NCBI GenBank assembly: GCA_037176705.1
Contig: CM073887.1
Coordinates: 60,969,001 to 61,033,000 of the forward strand
Origin: Molossus alvarezi
Taxonomy: Eukaryota; Chordata; Mammalia; Chiroptera; Molossidae
Direction: 5' to 3'
DNA: 64,000 nucleotides
Below the pieces are notes generated by a model. It saw only the letters and a list, made by a program, of their open reading frames with translations, was not told the DNA's origin and made no database searches. The translations under genes and the position numbers were made by a program. How positions within the stretch are numbered: the first letter of the stretch is position 1; each line of letters begins with the position of its first letter. Below, one piece after another: positions 11,013 through 22,614 of this stretch.

Positions 11013-11604
11013 CCACCGGATGAGTGCATGTGTGTCTGTCCTAGGGAGAGGGTGGAGGTGCCATCTGCAGCCCTTCTTACCAGCACCAGAGCTCCCAAGC
11101 ATAGCTTGGAGTCAGACACCTCCAGGCACCTTCCTTAGTCTCTTAGGCTGCCACCTGGGCCCCACCATTTATTCACTGGAGGTTCCCATGAGATGAGAAC
11201 AGGGACCAGCCTCTCACAGCACTTAGGCCACTGCTGATGTTTGATGAGAAAACTGAAGCCCAGATAATTCAGCACTAAATGGGAGCACGGGCCACTTATG
11301 TCTTCTGGGCAAACAGGCTAGAAATTAAAGCACCACAGTGAATGCCCTGGCCTGCCTCAGCTCCACCAGCCAATTCTATACTGGGGGAAGATGCCAACTC
11401 AGTGCCAGAAATGTTTTGGACATGCCCTAGGTCAGGAAGGACTAAAGAGGCACCAGGCTGCTAGCAGCTCAAACATACAACGGGAGCCTGAGAGGGGCTC
11501 CCACTCTCTGCTCTTCGTGGTGGACTCACCTGGTCCTGCAGGGAGTGGGTTTGCAGGGGGCAGAGCCTGGGATGGCTGTCTGGCCAACTGCATGTCCAAC
11601 CCAG

Positions 11605-11815
11605 ATGAGGTGGACAGCCCCAAGTGAGGTAGACAGGTGTAGACAGCGCCCAGATGAGGGGGAAAGGTGTAGACAGCCCCTGGGTAAGGTGTGCAGGTAT
11701 GGACAGCCCCCAGATGAACTGAGCAGATGTATACAGAATGCCAGGTAGGGTGGGCAGGTGTAGGCAGCTCCCAGGTAAGGTGTACTAGTGTAGAGAGCGC
11801 AGAGGTGAGGTGACT
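11605..11815 (+). repeat. 30-bp minisatellite, inverted arm B
   Basis: Six to seven 30-bp units of the form GGTGTAGACAGCCCCCAG + GTGAGGTGGACA, the reverse complement of the array at 10855-11012. Since 30 is a multiple of 3, open frames crossing it show a false EVDRCRQ peptide repeat. Confidence 0.87.
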
Positions 11816-12415
11816 ACGTTCTCCCCTTGTTTCCTTCTCTCATCCGTGTCTGTGGACACTGTCCACCGGGTGAACCAGGTGCTTGAAGATGGACCAGGCT
11901 GCCTAGCCCCAAGCCGCTCACAATGTTTAGGAAAATCAGTTCTAACAGGTGGGTTCTGGAACTTCTGATGATAGAACTTACATCAGAGGGCCCCAGTGGG
12001 GACCGGAACCTGATGTAAAACCAGCCCTGAGCCCAGGGAGTAGCTGATAGTCCACATAGAGCACCTCCTCCTGTAGTGAACATGGGAACTTCCCAGGTGT
12101 GGCACTGGGGCCAGGCATCCGGAAGCGGCAGGGACAGTTCCCACGCACTGCTTTGTAGAAGACATTCCACTGCTCCTTTGTGCAAACCTTTCAAGGCTCC
12201 CTCGCCCTCCTGACTCCCTAGGCCACATCCCACCCAACCCTGGGCACTGGGTCTCCCACTGCCCTTTGAGCCAGGTGGGCCCACTCCCACCTCCTCCAGC
12301 CCATCCCTGGTCACTTGGGCATGTCATGGGCTTTAGCTCCAGGGAGCAGACCTCAGGCCTCGCCACCTTCCTCCTCTACCATGGTACTCTTTCCTTCTTT
12401 GTTAAAAGCTTTATA

Positions 12416-12657
12416 GCCCTGGCCAGTTTTGCTCAGCGGTTAGAGCATCGGCCAGCAGACCAATGAGTTGCGGGTTTGAGTCCAGTCAAGGGCATGTACC
12501 TCAGTTGCAATTCATCCCTGGCCCTGGTTGGGGTCATGCGGAAGGCAGCCACTCAATGTGTCTCTTTCATGTCTATGTTTCTTTCTCTCTCTCCCTCCCA
12601 CTCTATCTGAACAAAAATGGGAAAATGTCCTCAGATGAGGATAAAAGAAATTAAAAT
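12416..12657 (+). mobile_element. Ves-type SINE
   Basis: CCCTGGCCAGTTTTGCTCAG head, TCCTCAGATGAGGATAAAA tail. Flanking repeats AAAGCTTTATAG and AAAGATTTATAG are near-identical. Confidence 0.93.
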
Positions 12658-12659
12658 AA

Positions 12660-12970
12660 AAGATTTATAGAGATAAAATTTACTTCCCATAAAGTTCACC
12701 ACTTAAAATGTACAATTCAACAGTTTTTAGTATATTTACAGAGTTTTGCAACCATCACCATAACCTAATTCTAGGACATTTCTATAATCCCCAATGGAGA
12801 GCCCGTCCACATGAGTAGTCACTGTCCATTCCCCTCCCCCAGCGCCTGGCAGCCACTAATTCACTTGCAGTCTCTATGCATCTGTCTCTTCTGGACACTT
12901 CATATAGATGGACTCATGTATCATGTGGGCTTGGGGACTCGCTTCTCTCACTCAACGTGATGTTTCCGAG
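12660..12970 (-). mobile_element. Old L1 fragment (minus strand)
   Basis: GCAACCATCACCATAACCTA, AGCGCCTGGCAGCCACTAAT and CACTTCATATAGATGGACTC are typical of old mammalian L1 in reverse. The same segment occurs at 22615-23075 and 59970-60370. Confidence 0.7.
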
Positions 12971-13069
12971 GTCCGTTCCAGAGGCTCTTCCCAGCCTGTG
13001 AAACTAAGTGGAGAAAACCAACCATGTTTCTGCTGAGGACAGGGAAGGGCCTCAAAGTCTCTGACATGA

Positions 13070-13260
13070 AAAAGACCAACAACAGTATCAATAACAGTAA
13101 CAGTTGGCCTTTATGGGGTGAACACCATGCACTGGGTATGAACTGTGTTTTGTTTTGTTTTGTTCTCATAACTACCTTGCGCGAGGACTGTTGTCCCCAG
13201 TCCTCAGGACACTCACTGGGTACCCAGAGACAGAGCTGTGATCTCACTGCCCCCCACCCT
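13070..13260 (-). repeat. MIR-like relic with (TTTTG)n
   Basis: GTTGGCCTTTATGGGGTGAA and CTCATAACTACCTTGCGCGA resemble reverse MIR. A TTTTG pentamer run lies at 13146-13165. Confidence 0.5.
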
Positions 13261-13506
13261 CCCTTGCCCACAGACCCAGCAACCAGCCTCCCTTCTGCCC
13301 CTGGCTTTGCCCATTCCTTCCGGGGGGCGGGGGGGGCGGATGCCTGGCAGCCTCCCTGCGCCTGTGGAGAAGGGGGGTTGTTACCCGAAATGGCAGCCTT
13401 GGGTTTGGGCACCAGGCAAAGAATTTGGCCCCAACTTAAATGTTCTCACCACTCCCAAAAATAAAAAAGATAAGGCACTGTTTTTCAGTCTGATGTACTA
13501 ATTTTT

Positions 13507-13743
13507 TTTTATCCTCACCCAAGGACATTTTTGCGTTTATCTTCAGATAGAGCGGGAGGGAGGGGGGAAGAGAGAGAGAGAAACATCGGTGTGAGAGGGA
13601 CATATCGAGTGGTTGCCACCCACAAAACCCCAACCAGGGCCGGGGACAAACTGTAGCTGAGGTACGTGCCCTTAACAGGAATCGAACTCAGGACTCTGGT
13701 CCGCAGGCTTATGCTCTAACTGCTGAGCCAAACAGGCCAGGGC
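13507..13743 (-). mobile_element. Ves-type SINE
   Basis: Reverse-oriented, TCCTCACCCAAGGACATTTT to AACAGGCCAGGGC. TSD TGATGTACTAATTTTT at 13491-13506 and 13744-13759. Confidence 0.95.
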
Positions 13744-13784
13744 TGATGTACTAATTTTTAAACTTTTTCAAAAATCCTCTATTG

Positions 13785-13878
13785 AGCCCTGGCCGGTTTG
13801 ACTTAGCGGTTGGAGCGTCAGCCTGTGGACCAGAGAGTCCCGGGTTTGGTTCCAGCTAGGGGCACATGCCAAAAAAAA
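13785..13878 (+). mobile_element. Short head-only Ves SINE, copy 1
   Basis: Only the tRNA-like head is present: GCCCTGGCCGGTTTGACTTA to GGGGCACATGCC, followed directly by A(10-11). Flanking repeats AAAATCCTCTATTGA and AAAATCTTCTATTAG show it was inserted as a unit, not truncated later. Confidence 0.85.
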
Positions 13879-14167
13879 AAATCTTCTATTAGTATTAGTG
13901 TGCAAACTAAACTTTGCATTTCATGTTGCAATTTAAGTTATCCACTGACTGTTTGTTAGGCCAGAGTAGTATATATATAACTAAGTTCCCAATTTAAATC
14001 TACAATCCTTCTATTAAGAATCAAATCTCTAAAAAAAAAACTCTTCTTTACCATTAATTAGCCACAAATGATCTGTTTTATAATACTGCGGTTAATTTGC
14101 TATTATAAAGATTTTGTCAGTAAAAAAATCAAGTGCTGTTAAAATTGGGGGGAAGGAGGTTGGCTTC

Positions 14168-14290
14168 TGTCATGAGCTGAAGTGTGTCCCTCCCCCAACC
14201 CCAGATTTATGTCTGAGCCTTAATCCCTGCCCTGGAAGCTGTGAGTGTGACCTTTGTTGGAAATAGGGTCTTCAGCCCCCAGGGCTCACG
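14168..14290 (+). mobile_element. MaLR-type LTR fragment
   Basis: AGCTGAAGTGTGTCCCTCCC, CTGAGCCTTAATCCCTGCCC and GGAAATAGGGTCTTCAG resemble the 5' part of an ERVL-MaLR LTR. Confidence 0.55.
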
Positions 14291-15392
14291 GCTCACCTGG
14301 ATGCCTCACTGTCAAATGAGACGTGGGGAGATGTGGAATGAAAAGACATTGGGGGTGGTGGTGAAGAATTACAGGAAAAAGCTCAGAATGAAGCATGCCA
14401 AATAGCTTCTCCCCAGTGTGTCTTCCCTCCAGCATGTAACACTTTTTATCTCTCTATTCGAGGACACCATGTTTTTTCACAAGTTATTTTGCATAAAATG
14501 TCTTTAGAAAGCTTTAAGAAATATTCTGGTTCATAATTGCAGAATATTTGCAGAGTGCTTTTGCTCGGCCGCTCCCGGTCCCCTTTGGAACTCCACATAT
14601 CCGTCCTCCACCCTGACGCCAACCTACAGACAGTGTTCCCAACAGCCTCCTTTCCCGATGTCCCTTGAGGCAGCTCTGGGAGGCTGCTGCGAGGGCTGCC
14701 ATGTGACTGCATGAATCGCTGGCCCGCGGCCAGGTCAGCTCTGGACCCAGAGGCCACAGGCTTCTAACTCTTCGGGAGGGAAAGTGTGGTGCTGACAGGA
14801 AAATATGTGTTTGGTTTGTAAGTTAAGCTAACCCACTGTGGAAATCATTGAAGAGACAGTAAAATGGAAACCCGTGTGGTCATGATGTTGGCAACACTCC
14901 CAATTGGCTTTGCTGAACAACAGGGCGGGTGCAGTCCTAGGGGGCTCAGCAGAAAGCTGATGGACATGACCTGCAACCTTTTTGCCTTCTGAAATCATCA
15001 AGCATCTGCTGAATGAGCTGTTTAGGAAAGGGGCCTGGGCCAAGGTCATGGAGGGAGCAGGGTGTGGAGTGGGGGTGGATAAGGCCCTTTGCATCAGAAA
15101 CATACATGAGTCATTTTCAATCAATCAAAAAGAGGAAGAGAGACCAAATGCAGTTAATGAATGCTCTAACAGCATGCTGTGACAGAGCACTTTTAGAAAT
15201 CAGGCTGGGCCACTGTGAAGCCTTGGAGACGCCTGAAACGTTCATCAGAATGGCCAAGTAAATAAGGTAACCTTTGCAAAATGAGATATCAGGCAGCTGA
15301 CAATAAAAGCAAAGGAGCCATATGTGCTGACATGGCAAGATATATAATAGGTTGTTATATGAAAGAAACTGCTGCAAAAATAGTTAGTATGT

Positions 15393-15780
15393 GTTTCCTG
15401 TGGCTACTGTAACAAATCACCACAAACCTGGGGGCTCAAAACAACACAGATTTATTATCTTACATTTCTGGAAGCCATAAATCTGAAATCAGTGTTACCA
15501 GGCTAAAGTCAAGGTGTCAGCAAAGCTAGTTCTTTCTGGAGGCTCCAGGGGAGAATCTGTGTTCTTGCATTTTCCAATGTCTGAGGCTGCCTAAGTCGTC
15601 TGGCTCATGAACCCTTCCTTCCTGCATCACTCCAAACTCCTGCTTCCATGGTCACATCTACGACTTCTCTGTGAAATTGCCCTCTGCTGCCCTCTGATAA
15701 GGACACTTGGCATTACATTTAGGACCCATCAAATACAATATTTAAAGGTCCTTCTGATAACTGAGGCAGTTAAATGACTA
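15393..15780 (-). mobile_element. MaLR-type LTR (reverse)
   Basis: TTTCCTGTGGCTACTGTAAC, TTCTGGAAGCCATAAATCTG, GGTCACATCTACGACTTC and GATAAGGACACTTGGCATTA, the usual order for a reverse MaLR-type solo LTR. No internal viral genes. Confidence 0.8.
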
Positions 15781-16086
15781 ATGGTCAGGGAGCGTATATA
15801 GCTTGGAGACGCTAGACAACGGGGCGATTCACACCCTAGGCGGATGCAGCAGGATGACACAGGATTTCATCACGCTATTCAGAATGGTATACAATTGAAA
15901 ACTTACTGTTTACTTTCTAATTTTCCATTTAATATTTTCAGATCATGGTTGGCCAGGGAAAATTGAAACCTCGGAAAGCAGAACGGTGGAGGCGGGGAGC
16001 ACTGCTGTACAGGGAGACACTACCTGCAGGGAGAAGGCAGCATTCTTGAAGAGTCTTATTTTGCACGAATGTTAAAAGTGAGAGGA

Positions 16087-16330
16087 GCCCTGGCCAGTTT
16101 GGCTCAGCGGTTAGAACGTCGGCCTGCGGACCAATGAGGCACAGGTTTGATTCCGGTCAAGAGCATGTACCTCTGTTGAGATTCATCCCTGGCCCTGGTT
16201 GGGGTCATGCGGGAGGTAGCCACTGGATGTGTCCCTTTCACGTCGATGTTTCTCTCTCTCTCTCTCTCTCTTCCTCCCACTCAACCTGAACAAAAATGGA
16301 AAAATGTCCTTGGGTGAGGAAAAAAAAAAA
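16087..16330 (+). mobile_element. Ves-type SINE
   Basis: GCCCTGGCCAGTTTGGCTCA head, TGTCCTTGGGTGAGGA tail. Flanking repeats AAAGTGAGAGGA and AAAGTGAAAGGA. Confidence 0.95.
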
Positions 16331-16839
16331 GTGAAAGGAAAACTAAATGACTCTTTCCCAGAAGTTTCCCACCGTAACCGTGCAATTGAGCACTGGGAAG
16401 GGGAAAGAACCACAAAGGGGGAGGAACAATGAAGATCGGCCTGGGTCCCTTGTAATGGGTTGTGATGGGCTGGATACAGGCATTGCGAGAAGCCAAATCC
16501 AATCTGGGTCCCAGCAAGGGTGCCTCGGCCTGTGTTCCAGATCCACAGTGGCTGTGCTCACAGTGCCGGCATATGCTCTAAATTGATCAGGGTCAGAGGT
16601 TCACTGAACTAATCTTCAAATATCAGGGGTCTCTGCGACTACCAAGGAGGGACTTCCGGAACTGCCTGGAATCCAATCAGTTCCAATTAGGCAAAAGGCA
16701 GGAATGTGGGCTGGGCTGGAGCAGCGGGGCAACAGCTTCTCTGCAGGAGAGGAGGCCCAGACTGGGCTCCCCATGGAAACAGGACACAGGGAGGGAGAGA
16801 GGGATTCCTGGCCTGTGGTCAGTGGAGGCTGCCAGGTGA

Positions 16840-17165
16840 TCTAGCAATACCATCCTTTATAGTTAATCCCATTATTCAAAAGCTGTGTTTCAGTAGACCA
16901 GACAGAGAAAGAACAAGTACTATGTGATTTCACTTAGATGAAGTCCCTAAAATAGGCAAATCCATAGTGACAGAAAGAGGTTACCATGGGCTGGGGGAGA
17001 AGGGATATAGGGAGTTAGTGTTTAAAGAATGGGGAGTTTATGTTGAGAATGATGAAAATTTGGGTGTAGATGATGGTGATGGTTACACAACACTGAATGC
17101 ATTTAATGCCACCTGTAGTACACTAAACAATAGTAAAAATCATAAATATTATGTGTAGAGTCTAC
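16840..17165 (+). mobile_element. L1 3'-end fragment
   Basis: GTACTATGTGATTTCACTTA, GAGGTTACCATGGGCTGGGG and CTACATACTGCATTC resemble the L1 3' region; low coding quality. Confidence 0.6.
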
Positions 17166-17814
17166 ATACTGCATTCTTTAATAGAAAAGAAAACAAAAGA
17201 CAAACCGGGCACTTGGGTATAGAAGCCAGCTTCCTTGAAGTGGTTGTCACTGTCCCTGTTTGTAGTGGATGGATGTACAGTCCAGGGATATGGTGCCATT
17301 TACCCCATGGTCACCTGGGGCACAGCCTCTCGCTCCACAGTCCCTCACCCCCACTCACCTTCACGGTGATGCCTCAGGGTCAAGTGGAGTCTGTGACTTG
17401 CCGGCACAAACCTATCCTGGTCCCCTAGCCATGGCAGGTGCTCTGGGGTGTCTGAACCTGAGTTTATGGGAGGTGACATGATCCAGATCATTCCTTCTAC
17501 CTTGTTCTGATGGTGGCCCGATCCAGCTCTAACAGGTCATGTCAAGGCATTCTCGCATGTAGGGTCCTTACTTCCCCAAATCATCCGGGTACCGGCATGT
17601 GGTGGCCACCGCTCCTGCCTGGAATTGAGGCAGCCTGGGAGGAGATCGAAAGCCGCCTTTTGTCCAAACTCACTAAACAATCTTAGGCCAGAGGAACCCC
17701 CCATCCATGCAGTGAGGGGTAAATCTAGGAGGCAGAGGTGGTCCCTGAAACCAAAGTCATAGCACCCTCTTTTTCCCATGGAAGCCCCTCATGTCATTGA
17801 TTGGACCCTGTATT

Positions 17815-18255
17815 TTTTCCCTAGGGCCACTGCAACAAATAGCTTTAAACAACAGAAATTTATTCTCTCTCAGCTCTGGAGGCTGGAAGTCTGAAGTCAA
17901 GGTGTCAGCAGGGTCACACTCCCTTTGAAGGCTCAAGGGGAGGATCCTTCTTTCCTCTTCCAGCTTATGAGGGCTCCCAGAATTTCTCACCCCGATCTCT
18001 GCCTCTATTGTCACATGGCCTTCTCCTCGTCTCTGTCTTAAATCTCCCTCTGCCTTTCTCTTGTAAGGACACTGGTCATTGGATTTAGGTCCCACCTGGA
18101 TCACGCAGGATGAGCTCACCTCAAGATCCTTCACTTAATTACATCTGCAAAGACCTTTTCCAAATAAGTTCACAGTCACAGGTTCGGGGGGTCCAAGTTC
18201 CATGTGGATGCCACCTGCGGACTGCAGGCACCATTCACTCCACTGCAGCCCCCAA
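17815..18255 (-). mobile_element. MaLR-type LTR (reverse, nearly full)
   Basis: AACAACAGAAATTTATTCTC, CAGCTCTGGAGGCTGGAAGT, TTGTAAGGACACTGGTCATT and ACATCTGCAAAGACCTTTTC; the complete order of a reverse MaLR-type LTR. Confidence 0.85.
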
Positions 18256-18845
18256 GCACATTCGCTTCGAAGACCAGGCTGAGCCTTGTCAGCTCTCGAG
18301 GTGAATCTCATTCTCTTTATCTCCTGTCCAGATAGTGCCCCAAACAGACTCAACCTTCCCATGATGCAGATTCTCTTGGAAGACCAACTACCTCAGAACT
18401 GTAGACTCCACCACAGATAACCAACACTCAAATGTTCCACGATATAGCTGGGCAGTCTGGACAGGGCAATAGTCCAGAGCGCTGAGCTGAGCAGCACCTG
18501 GAGAGCTAGGACTCACACCCCGCCCCAGCTGATGCTGGTGCAGCACCAACACACGAAGTAAAGTGTGCTGTGCCTTAGATGCTGTGACATTCTAGGATTC
18601 TTGACTCAGAAAGATGCCTACAATAGTGCAGATGAAAGACAGTCAGGTTACAAATGTACAATTCCACTCCACTTTGTCTAAAATCCGATTAGAATTGTAT
18701 GCTCCAAAATGCAAATCATGCCGATTTCTCACGGGTAACCATTCTGGATGATTTGTAATTCTCCTTTGACCGTCTCAATTTTCTACAATAAACTTGTCAA
18801 AAGAAGTGCACCGAGATGTAATAAAGAAACACTAAAACAGTAACT

Positions 18846-19093
18846 TTTTTTTAAATCCTCACCCGAGGGCATTTTTGCATTTATTTTCAGATAGAGCGGA
18901 AGGGAGAGAGGGAGGAAAAGAGAGAGAGAAACATCAATGCGAGAGAGACACATCGACTGGTTGCCACCCACACGACCCCAACCAGGGCTGGGGACAAACT
19001 GCAACTGCGGCACATGCCCTTAGTGGGAACCGAACCCCGGCCTCTCAAGTCTGCAGGCTGACGCTCTAACCGCTGAGCCAAACTGGCTAGGGC
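18846..19093 (-). mobile_element. Ves-type SINE
   Basis: Reverse-oriented, TCCTCACCCGAGGGCATTTT to AACTGGCTAGGGC. Flanks CTAAAACAGTAA and CTAAAACGCTAA. Confidence 0.93.
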
Positions 19094-19150
19094 TAAAACG
19101 CTAATCTAATCTGTGAGTGATGATGCTTTATTTTCTTTTCTTTTACTTTA

Positions 19151-19404
19151 TTTTTTATCCTCACCCGAGGACAATTTTCCATTTTTTGTTCAGATAGAGT
19201 GGGAGGGAGAGAGAGAGAGAGAAACATCGATGTGAGAGAGACACATCGACGTGAGAGAGACACATCGAGTGGTTGCCACCCACACAACCCAACCAGGGCC
19301 GGGTACAAACTGCAACCAAGGTACGTGCCCTTAGCGGGAACCGAACCCAGGTCTTTCTGGACCGCAGGCAGACACTCTAACCTCTGAGCCAAACCAGCCA
19401 GGGC
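19151..19404 (-). mobile_element. Ves-type SINE with internal duplication
   Basis: Reverse-oriented. GTGAGAGAGACACATCGA appears twice in succession (19231-19268), a small duplication inside the SINE. Confidence 0.93.
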
Positions 19405-19558
19405 AATTTTTTTAGTATGCAAAGACATGAACAATTCCATCTAAATTGATGGTGATGGACAGAACTGACCAGAGGGAGCTGAGACTAGGGAAGCTGGTGA
19501 GCCAGGGGAATTGCTGCCCACTACAGGCCTTAGGGAGAATCTCCAGCATCAGGACCAG

Positions 19559-19602
19559 AAGATGGAAGATGGAAGATGGAAGATGGAAGATGGAAGATGG
19601 AT
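19559..19602. repeat. (GATGGAA)n microsatellite
   Basis: Almost six uninterrupted copies of a 7-bp unit. Confidence 0.95.
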
Positions 19603-20520
19603 TCATTAAAGCCAGACGGTAGGGCAGGGTAAGACCCCTATGTACAGTGCCCTGATTTCTACAAGGCCCCATTCCTCATCTCCTGGAAGATCTGGTCCAG
19701 TAGTAGGTCCCTCAGCAACACTTTCCTCCCCCACCCTTAGCCACAGGGAGGGGTGTCATCCACTTTGGGCCCCCTGTTCATCCCTCAACTGTCCTGAGTG
19801 TCACCCCACCCCCATCCTGGGATGGTCACCATAGATAAAAGGCAATAATAGATCCACTATTATGTGCCCACCACCCAAGTTAAGGAATCTACTGCTCCCT
19901 GACTGAAACTTCCTTTCTGAAAGTAATCATAATTTGCATGTGACAATTGTCTTTTTTTTCTTTCTTTTTTTGGTCAGTTCCACTACCTTTCTGTGGAGCC
20001 CTCACAAAATTTTTAAGATTTTGAAAAACCTGAGCGTCACCCACATATAGCCTGGTTCTAACTGTCTTCCAGCTCCCAGTGTTGCTATTGAGTTTTCAGA
20101 CACCACTGATGTTGGTGCTTGTTATTCTTCTCTGCAAGTTTGAAAATCTTTAATCCTTAGTATTCTGAAATGTATTTTGACTTGTCCAGGGAGACAGGCA
20201 GCTTCTAACACAGCACCCACTGATTCCACTTCTGGTCCTCATGCCCTTGTGTTATTTACTCTTCTCAAGTATCTTTCTTCTAAGTAATAGAATACAGCCA
20301 CTTTGAGGGATGTCATTTTCATGATCAGGATCCTAAAGATGGTCACTCCATCTTGCTATCCAACTCCACCTCCTGCTGACTTTGTGTTGGAGATGTTTGC
20401 ATGGAACTGAAGGTGACCTCTAACAAGGGACATCATCGGCAACAGCCAGCAAGAGACAGTGGCCCTCAGTGGAACAGTGTTCAATGAGGAAGTGAATTCC
20501 ACCAACAAGAAGTTAGGTGA

Positions 20521-20815
20521 GCCTGGCCAGTTTTGCTCAGTGGTTAGAGTGTTGGCCTGTGGACCAAAGGGTCTTATGTTTGATTCCAGTTGAGGGCATG
20601 TACCTGGGTTGCAAATTGATCCTTGGCCCCGGTAGGGGTTGTGCAGGAGGCAACCAATTTATGTGTCTCTCACATCAATGTTTGTCTCTCTCTCTCCCCC
20701 ACTTCCTCCCTCCCTTCCACTCTATCTAAAATCAATGGGGAAAAATACATATCCTCGGATGAGAATTAACTAACTAACTAACTAACTAACTAAATAAATA
20801 AATAAATAAATAAAT
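20521..20815 (+). mobile_element. Ves-type SINE with TAAC/AAAT tail
   Basis: GCCTGGCCAGTTTTGCTCAG head, AATACATATCCTCGGATGAG tail, then (TAAC)n and (AAAT)n. TSD AAGAAGTTAGGTGA at 20507-20520 and 20816-20829. Confidence 0.95.
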
Positions 20816-20996
20816 AAGAAGTTAGGTGAGCTTGGAAGCAGATGATTCCCGTCAAGCCTTTGGATGAGACCTTGGCAGGCACCTTGATTACAGCCACATG
20901 AGACCATGAAGAAAAGGACCCAGCTGAGCTGTACCCAGATTCCTGACTCAGGGAATCTGTAATAAATGTATATTGTTTTTTAAAAATACATCTTAC

Positions 20997-21246
20997 GCCC
21001 TGGCCGGTTTGGCTCAGCGGTTAGAGCGTCGGCCTGCGGTCTGGAGAGACCCGGGTTCGGTTCCCGCTAAGGGCATGTACCTCGGTTGCAGTTTGTCCCC
21101 GGCCCTGGTTGGTTGTGTGGGTGGCGACCACTCGATGTGTCTTTCACGTCGATGTTTCTCTCTCTCTCTGTTCCTCTCTCTCCCTTCTACTCTACCTGAA
21201 CAAAGAATGGAAAAATGTCCTCGGGTGAGGATGATAAAAAAAAAAA
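20997..21246 (+). mobile_element. Ves-type SINE (first of two at the same site)
   Basis: Close to consensus. Flanked by AAATACATCTTAC at 20984-20996 and 21247-21259. Confidence 0.95.
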
Positions 21247-21260
21247 AAATACATCTTACT

Positions 21261-21494
21261 GCTCTGGCCAGTTTGGCTCAGCGGTTCGAGCGTCAGCTTA
21301 CAGTCCAGAGAGACCCGGGTTCAGTTCCCGCATGTACCTCGGTTGCGGTTTGTCCCCAGCCTGTGCGGGAGGCAGCCACTTGATGTGTTCCTTTCACATC
21401 AATGTTTCTCTCTCTGTCTCTCTCTTCCTCTCTTTCCCTCCCACTCTGTTTGAGCAAAAATGGAAAAATGTCCTCAGGTGAGGATTAAAAAAAA
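21261..21494 (+). mobile_element. Ves-type SINE (second at the same site)
   Basis: Flanked by AAATACATCTTACTG at 21247-21261 and 21495-21509. Its left duplication is the right duplication of the SINE at 20997. About 15 bp of the middle is missing relative to its neighbour. Confidence 0.95.
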
Positions 21495-21597
21495 AAATAC
21501 ATCTTACTGATTTTTTTAAAGAGAGAGGAAGGAAGGGGAAGAGACAGAAACATCAATTAGCTGCTTCCTGCACACCACCTGCAAAAAAATTTTTTTC

Positions 21598-21810
21598 TTT
21601 TAATATGTTTTTATTGATTTTTTTTTTTAGAGAGAGAGAAGAAGGGAGAGAGAGAAATATCAATGTGAGAAATATCGATCGGCTGCCTTCTGCACACCCC
21701 CTACTGGGAATCAAGCCTGAAACCCAGCTATGTGTCCTGATCAGGAATCAAATCGGTGACTTCTGGGTACATGGCATGACACTCAACCAACTGAGCCACA
21801 GAGGCCAAGA
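21598..21810 (-). mobile_element. Ves-type SINE (short-tail family), with a partial copy to its left
   Basis: GTTTTTATTGATTTTTTTTT to GAGCCACAGAGGCCAAG. A truncated reverse copy of the same family lies at 21511-21592. Confidence 0.88.
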
Positions 21811-22167
21811 CAAATGCATCTTGTTTTGATCTGCTATGTTTGGGATAATTTGTTACACAGTAATAAGTAGCTAATACACTCCTGTGTGCCTTTTCTTATT
21901 CCCTGAATTGTGCCCTCAGTGGGCCCTCTGCAATCTGCTATTCTTTCTTTCATACTTCCTTCTTCTGTTTCCTCCATTTACGATTCCACTGGTCAGATAT
22001 AAAACCTCCTGGATGGAATCTTAATTTTTTTTTTTTAAATCCCTCTCTTCTGTTTTCCATTTTTGTTCTTTTTATTCTGCTTTCTAGAGATTTTTCACCA
22101 TTTTACCTTTCAATCCTACTATCGGATTTTTTGTTTTGCTGTATTTTTTTTCATAGTATCCCAATCT

Positions 22168-22402
22168 TTTTTATTTTTAATCCTCACCCGAGGATATTTT
22201 GGATATTTTTTCATTTATCTTCAGATAGAATAGGGAGGGGGGAGACAAAGAGAGAGACACATCGACTGGTTGCCTCCTGAACAACCCTGATCAGGGCTGG
22301 GGACCAAACTGCAACTGAGTATGTGCCCTTGACCAGAATCAAACCCATGACTCTTTGGTCTGCTGGCTGATGCTCTAACTGCTGAGCCAAACCGGCCAGG
22401 GC
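22168..22402 (-). mobile_element. Ves-type SINE
   Basis: Reverse-oriented, AATCCTCACCCGAGGATATT to AACCGGCCAGGGC, with GGATATTTT duplicated at its tail end. Confidence 0.93.
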
Positions 22403-22412
22403 CCATTCTTTT

Positions 22413-22597
22413 TTTAAAAAATATGTTTTTATTGATTTTTTAGAGAGAGAGAAACATCAATGTGAGAGAGAACTATCGATCGGCTGCCTCCTGCACGCCC
22501 CCTACTGGGAATCGAGCCTGAAACCAGCTATGTGCACTGATCAGGAATCAAACTGGGACCTCTCAGCCCATGGGACATGCTCAATCTGGCTGGGCTT
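22413..22597 (-). mobile_element. Ves-type SINE (short-tail family)
   Basis: TATGTTTTTATTGATTTTTT to CAATCTGGCTGGGC, immediately after the previous SINE, followed by a long T run. Confidence 0.9.
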
Positions 22598-22614
22598 TTT
22601 TTTTTTTTTTTTTT

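Noticed and set aside
10855..11815. CRISPR array or bacterial origin
   Set aside because: The 30-bp units are contiguous minisatellite repeats without unique spacers, in a mammalian genome.
20997..21070. tRNA-like A and B boxes (for example GGCTCAGCGGTTAGAGCGTC ... GGTTCGGTTCC)
   Set aside because: These are heads of Ves-type SINEs, found about 50 times with SINE tails and TSDs. No stand-alone tRNA gene with a full cloverleaf and anticodon was found.
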